A DNA stretch of 8,334 nt from Balneolaceae bacterium (lineage in GTDB: Bacteria > Bacteroidota > Rhodothermia > Balneolales > Balneolaceae). The stretch covers positions 1 through 8,334 of the forward strand of contig SKRK01000142.1 in assembly GCA_007118525.1 (NCBI GenBank), in the 5' to 3' direction. Within the stretch, counting starts at the first letter, position 1. Each line of letters opens with the position of its first letter. A program made the position numbers and the translations under genes. Below the pieces are notes generated by a model that worked only from the letters and a program-made list of their open reading frames with translations, did no database searches and was not told where the DNA came from. Positions 6,771 through 8,334 of the stretch are shown here, piece after piece.

Positions 6771-6978
6771 ATTTTCCCAGCCTTTAGCGAGTTTATAGCT
6801 GCTGAATTTATCTCAGAAATGAAAAAAAATGGAACACATTTTCAACAGGTTTTAACTAATTGGTATCAAACCTAAAACGGTAAAAAACCACTGACCTTAT
6901 GGACAGGAAAAAAAAGTATTTTATCAATCAATATTTATCTGAAACTTAGCTATTAACAAACTAAACTAATACTGCATA

Positions 6979-7383
6979 ATGGAAGCACTTGGCAAACAAA
7001 TTCTTGTAGAGTACTACGATTGTGAACAATCAAAAATTAATGATGTAAGCTACGTAGAAAATTCACTGATACAGGCCACTAAAGCCTCAAATGCCACCAT
7101 CATTTCTCATAATTTTCATAAATTCAGCCCATACGGTATCAGTGGGGTTGTAGTAATAGCCGAGTCGCATGTAGCCATTCATACCTGGCCGGAGTATAAC
7201 TATGCTGCAGTGGATATTTTTACCTGCGGCGACACGATTGATCCATGGATCATTCAAGAGCATCTCAAAGAGTATTTCGAATCCAAAAACGTTTCCAGCA
7301 TGGAAATGAAACGGGGACTGTTTAAAGTACCTAAAGGGCAGAAACTACTTTTCAAACCCAGCCAGGAATTTCAGGAAAATTAG
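6979..7383 (+). CDS. speD: S-adenosylmethionine decarboxylase proenzyme (pyruvoyl type)
   Basis: SpeD decarboxylates S-adenosylmethionine to supply the aminopropyl donor for polyamine synthesis. The 134-residue length and sequence match the short bacterial/archaeal class (Bacillus and Thermotoga type). The proenzyme cleaves itself before a serine that becomes the pyruvoyl cofactor: the site ESH falls at Glu62-Ser63, the same numbering as I recall for the Thermotoga enzyme. The processing and catalytic residues His68 (IHTWPEY) and Cys83 (FTCGD) are present, as is FSPYGISGVVV (49-59). The ATG at 6979 lacks a clear Shine-Dalgarno site, but MEALGKQILVEYYDC aligns with the usual N-terminus. It is first in a same-strand group with arginine decarboxylase (196 bp downstream) and speE. 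Confidence 0.95.
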   Translation: MEALGKQILVEYYDCEQSKINDVSYVENSLIQATKASNATIISHNFHKFSPYGISGVVVIAESHVAIHTWPEYNYAAVDIFTCGDTIDPWIIQEHLKEYFESKNVSSMEMKRGLFKVPKGQKLLFKPSQEFQEN

Positions 7384-7425
7384 TAAACGAGTAGAACTGA
7401 AAAGTCAAAAATTTTTTATTTAGTC

Positions 7426-7478
7426 ATTTTGAGTTTGCCTCAGAATCTCCAAACCTTGATAGGGTAAGGATATTCTGA
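7426..7478 (+). promoter_or_regulatory. Two mutually exclusive hairpins between speD and the arginine decarboxylase gene
   Basis: In RNA, 7426-7433 (AUUUUGAG) can pair over all 8 positions, one of them U-G, with 7439-7446 (CUCAGAAU) across a 5-nt loop. The same right arm also forms the left side of a longer hairpin, 7440-7450 with 7468-7478 (one mismatch), with an inner ACCUU/AGGGU stem. Only one can form at a time, the geometry of an attenuator. It could equally be a copy of an intergenic repeat. No U-tract directly follows the second hairpin. Confidence 0.3.
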
Positions 7479-7579
7479 TGTGCACCGGAATGAGGATTCA
7501 TCGAACTTTTAATTTTTCATTTTTGCCTGGTAATTAACCACGATCACAAAATTTTCATTTAAAAAGATTATAGAATACC

Positions 7580-8056
7580 ATGATGGTAAAAACTCCAAAC
7601 TGTTATTGCCTTGTTAGTGGGGCATCCGAAGGGCGAACCCGCCTTAATGCTTTTGACAAATCACTGCTAGCCGCCGGAGTTGGCGATACAAACCTGATGA
7701 GAATGAGCAGTATTTTGCCCCCGGCCGCAGAAGAGATTTCGGTTAACGATTTAGTGTTGCCACCCGGAGGGCTTATTCCTTTGGCTTATGCAACTTTTGA
7801 CGGCACAACCCCTGGCCAATGGATTTCAGCCGCCATCGCCGTCGGTATTCCTGAGGATGACCGTGAGCCCGGTGTAATCATGGAGTTTGAAGATCATTCA
7901 CCCCTAAAGAATGTAAAAGAGATTGTGGAACAGATGGTCGTAGATGGTTTTGAATATCGAAACCGAAAGCTGAAAGAGATCAAATCTCTGGGTATTGAGC
8001 ATCAGGTCGAAATATGCGGTGCTGTCTTCGCCGCCGCCGTTCTTTGGTATAAGTGA
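7580..8056 (+). CDS. Pyruvoyl-dependent arginine decarboxylase proenzyme
   Basis: This enzyme decarboxylates arginine to agmatine, the first step of the arginine route to polyamines, in the cytoplasm. The 158-residue sequence follows the archaeal-type PvlArgDC fold (Methanocaldococcus jannaschii PdaD) closely: LVSGASEGRTRLNAFDKSLL (11-30), the self-cleavage site MSSILPP with Ser43-Ser44 (Ser44 would become the pyruvoyl group), and GVIMEFED with Glu102 at the position of the M. jannaschii catalytic Glu109. It ends in AAAVLWYK, as the archaeal protein does. The start may be either Met of ATGATG at 7580/7583; no Shine-Dalgarno site is seen. It lies between speD and a spermidine synthase gene, which supports a biosynthetic rather than acid-resistance role. 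The heptamer-repeat block begins 9 nt after its stop. Confidence 0.94.
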   Translation: MMVKTPNCYCLVSGASEGRTRLNAFDKSLLAAGVGDTNLMRMSSILPPAAEEISVNDLVLPPGGLIPLAYATFDGTTPGQWISAAIAVGIPEDDREPGVIMEFEDHSPLKNVKEIVEQMVVDGFEYRNRKLKEIKSLGIEHQVEICGAVFAAAVLWYK

Positions 8057-8191
8057 CTATAATTGTGAGTCTTGAGTATTGAGCGGTGCAAAGTTAAAGG
8101 TTAAAGGTTGAAGGTTGTAAATCTCAAGTTAAAAACTGCCAACTGTGGACTGCCAACTCCCTGGAATTTGTGATTTTGAATTTGAAAATTT

Positions 8192-8212
8192 CTGCCAACT
8201 GCCAACTGCCAA
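8192..8212. repeat. Perfect tandem repeat (CTGCCAA)x3
   Basis: There are three exact copies in a row within the heptamer block; two more single copies lie in phase at 8136-8142 and 8150-8156, separated by the variant CTGTGGA. Confidence 0.9.
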
Positions 8213-8223
8213 CACATCTTGAA

Positions 8224-8251
8224 ACCGTGAACCGTGAACCGTGAACCGTGA
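8224..8251. repeat. Perfect tandem repeat (ACCGTGA)x4 directly upstream of speE
   Basis: Four exact 7-bp copies end 3 nt before the speE ATG, so they occupy the place where a ribosome-binding site would be. The last copy supplies a TGA (8249-8251) in frame with speE, which rules out any upstream start. A unit of 7 means that each reading frame meets a TGA, so the repeat itself is not coding. Confidence 0.92.
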
Positions 8252-8254
8252 AAT

Positions 8255-8334
8255 ATGCCTCTACAATACAACGAATACTACAACGAACAAACGGGATTAA
8301 CCATAGGCCTCAAAAAGCTGCTTTTTTCTGAGCA
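8255..8334 (+). CDS. speE: Spermidine synthase-family aminopropyltransferase, N-terminal part (runs off right edge)
   Basis: Only 26 codons and two bases are in the window. The peptide MPLQYNEYYNEQTGLTIGLK followed by KLLFSE matches the N-terminal beta-strand region of spermidine synthases (pattern W.tE.....g....+v.k.L.sE.T). The family transfers the aminopropyl group of decarboxylated SAM, made by SpeD, to putrescine, giving spermidine. Some relatives use agmatine instead, which the neighbouring arginine decarboxylase makes possible here; the acceptor-binding residues are beyond the edge. The ATG at 8255 is the only possible start, because TGA at 8249-8251 is in frame just upstream. No Shine-Dalgarno sequence is present; the heptamer repeat takes its place. 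The call rests on a short peptide plus strong context. Confidence 0.82.
   Translation, partial: MPLQYNEYYNEQTGLTIGLKKLLFSE

Larger units (their letters stand above)
6714..6850. repeat. 11-bp perfect inverted repeat bracketing the E1 promoter region
   Basis: ACCTGTTGAAA at 6714-6724 and its exact reverse complement TTTCAACAGGT at 6840-6850 bracket 115 bp that contain the E1 promoter and both dyad-like sites. No flanking target-site duplication is visible and no gene lies inside, so a miniature transposable element is possible but unsupported. Paired distant protein-binding sites are an alternative. Confidence 0.4.
6669..6978. other. Divergent intergenic region between the E1 gene and speD
   Basis: This 310-bp AT-rich stretch carries the E1 promoter, the 15-bp dyad and the 11-bp inverted repeat described separately. 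For speD on the plus strand I could not find a TAnnTTTG element with a correctly placed -33 partner; TATTTTAT at 6917-6924 is only a weak resemblance. A second minus-strand TAGGTTTG (6874-6867) has no -33 partner. No gene is seen. Confidence 0.55.
8066..8254. repeat. Block of 27 heptamer units in one register, several repeat families
   Basis: Split into 7-bp steps from 8066, this stretch reads as successive families: TGAGTCT/TGAGTAT/TGAGCGG (8066-8086), TTAAAGG twice and TTGAAGG (8094-8114), TTAAAAA (8129), CTGCCAA (8136, 8150 and three in a row at 8192-8212), GAATTTG (8164 and 8178) and GTGAACC three times (8227-8247), ending GTGAAAT just before the ATG at 8255. Separated copies of a family are always a multiple of 7 apart, for example CTGCCAA at 8150 and 8192 and the AAGTTAAA pair at 8091 and 8126. 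Short tandem heptamers are known from filamentous cyanobacteria; the function here is unknown. Confidence 0.75.

Noticed and set aside
6714..6850. Called as a MITE
   Set aside because: The terminal inverted repeats are only 11 bp, no target-site duplication flanks them, and copy number cannot be judged from this window; kept only as an inverted repeat.
7405..7420. A-run plus T-run after speD as an intrinsic terminator
   Set aside because: The AAAAATTTTT palindrome has no GC pairs and no loop, so a stable terminator hairpin is not supported.
8066..8254. CRISPR array
   Set aside because: Units are 7 bp with no spacers; repeat and spacer lengths of CRISPR arrays are not present and no cas gene is nearby.

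Overview
The window looks like chromosomal DNA from a diderm (Gram-negative) bacterium of the Bacteroidota/Rhodothermota–Balneolota side of the FCB group. The evidence is a BamD-type outer-membrane assembly lipoprotein, a fused E1 alpha–beta 2-oxoacid dehydrogenase, a promoter matching the Bacteroidota consensus (TTG-N19-TAnnTTTG), few Shine-Dalgarno sites and AT-rich intergenic DNA. The phylum is an inference; no rRNA or marker tree is available here.

Layout. (1) Bases 1-197, minus strand: the first 65 codons of a glycerate 2-kinase that runs off the left edge. (2) 198-550: a divergent intergenic region with a 34-bp near-perfect AT-rich palindrome (407-440). (3) 551-4676, plus strand: a tight run of five genes, namely an ECF-type sigma factor, a polyprenyl (probably geranylgeranyl) diphosphate synthase, the BamD-like lipoprotein, nadD (NAD synthesis) and an S66 LD-carboxypeptidase-like protein. 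The last four are separated by 3 nt or overlap, so they are probably cotranscribed. Two of them have no possible ATG or GTG start. (4) 4680-6668, minus strand: the fused E1 gene, convergent with the run and only 3 nt from it. (5) 6669-6978: a 310-bp divergent region with a good promoter for the E1 gene, a 15-bp dyad over its -33 element, a second related site, and a perfect 11-bp inverted repeat enclosing all of these. (6) 6979-8334, plus strand: a polyamine cluster, namely speD (S-adenosylmethionine decarboxylase), a pyruvoyl-dependent arginine decarboxylase, and the first 26 codons of a spermidine synthase-family aminopropyltransferase that runs off the right edge.

How the genes work together. 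The polyamine genes form a coherent route: arginine to agmatine (arginine decarboxylase), SAM to decarboxylated SAM (SpeD), and aminopropyl transfer (SpeE-like). Both decarboxylases are self-cleaving pyruvoyl enzymes, so neither needs PLP. Whether the transferase acts on putrescine or directly on agmatine cannot be decided here. The sigma-to-carboxypeptidase run mixes envelope functions (BamD, peptidoglycan peptidase, isoprenoids) with NAD synthesis.

The most unusual feature is non-coding. The whole 189-bp stretch between the arginine decarboxylase gene and speE (8066-8254) can be read as 27 consecutive 7-bp units from several repeat families (TGAGTNT, TTAAAGG, CTGCCAA, GAATTTG, GTGAACC) in one unbroken register that ends exactly at the speE ATG. 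The protein-coding genes are otherwise members of known families; I see no wholly new protein system.
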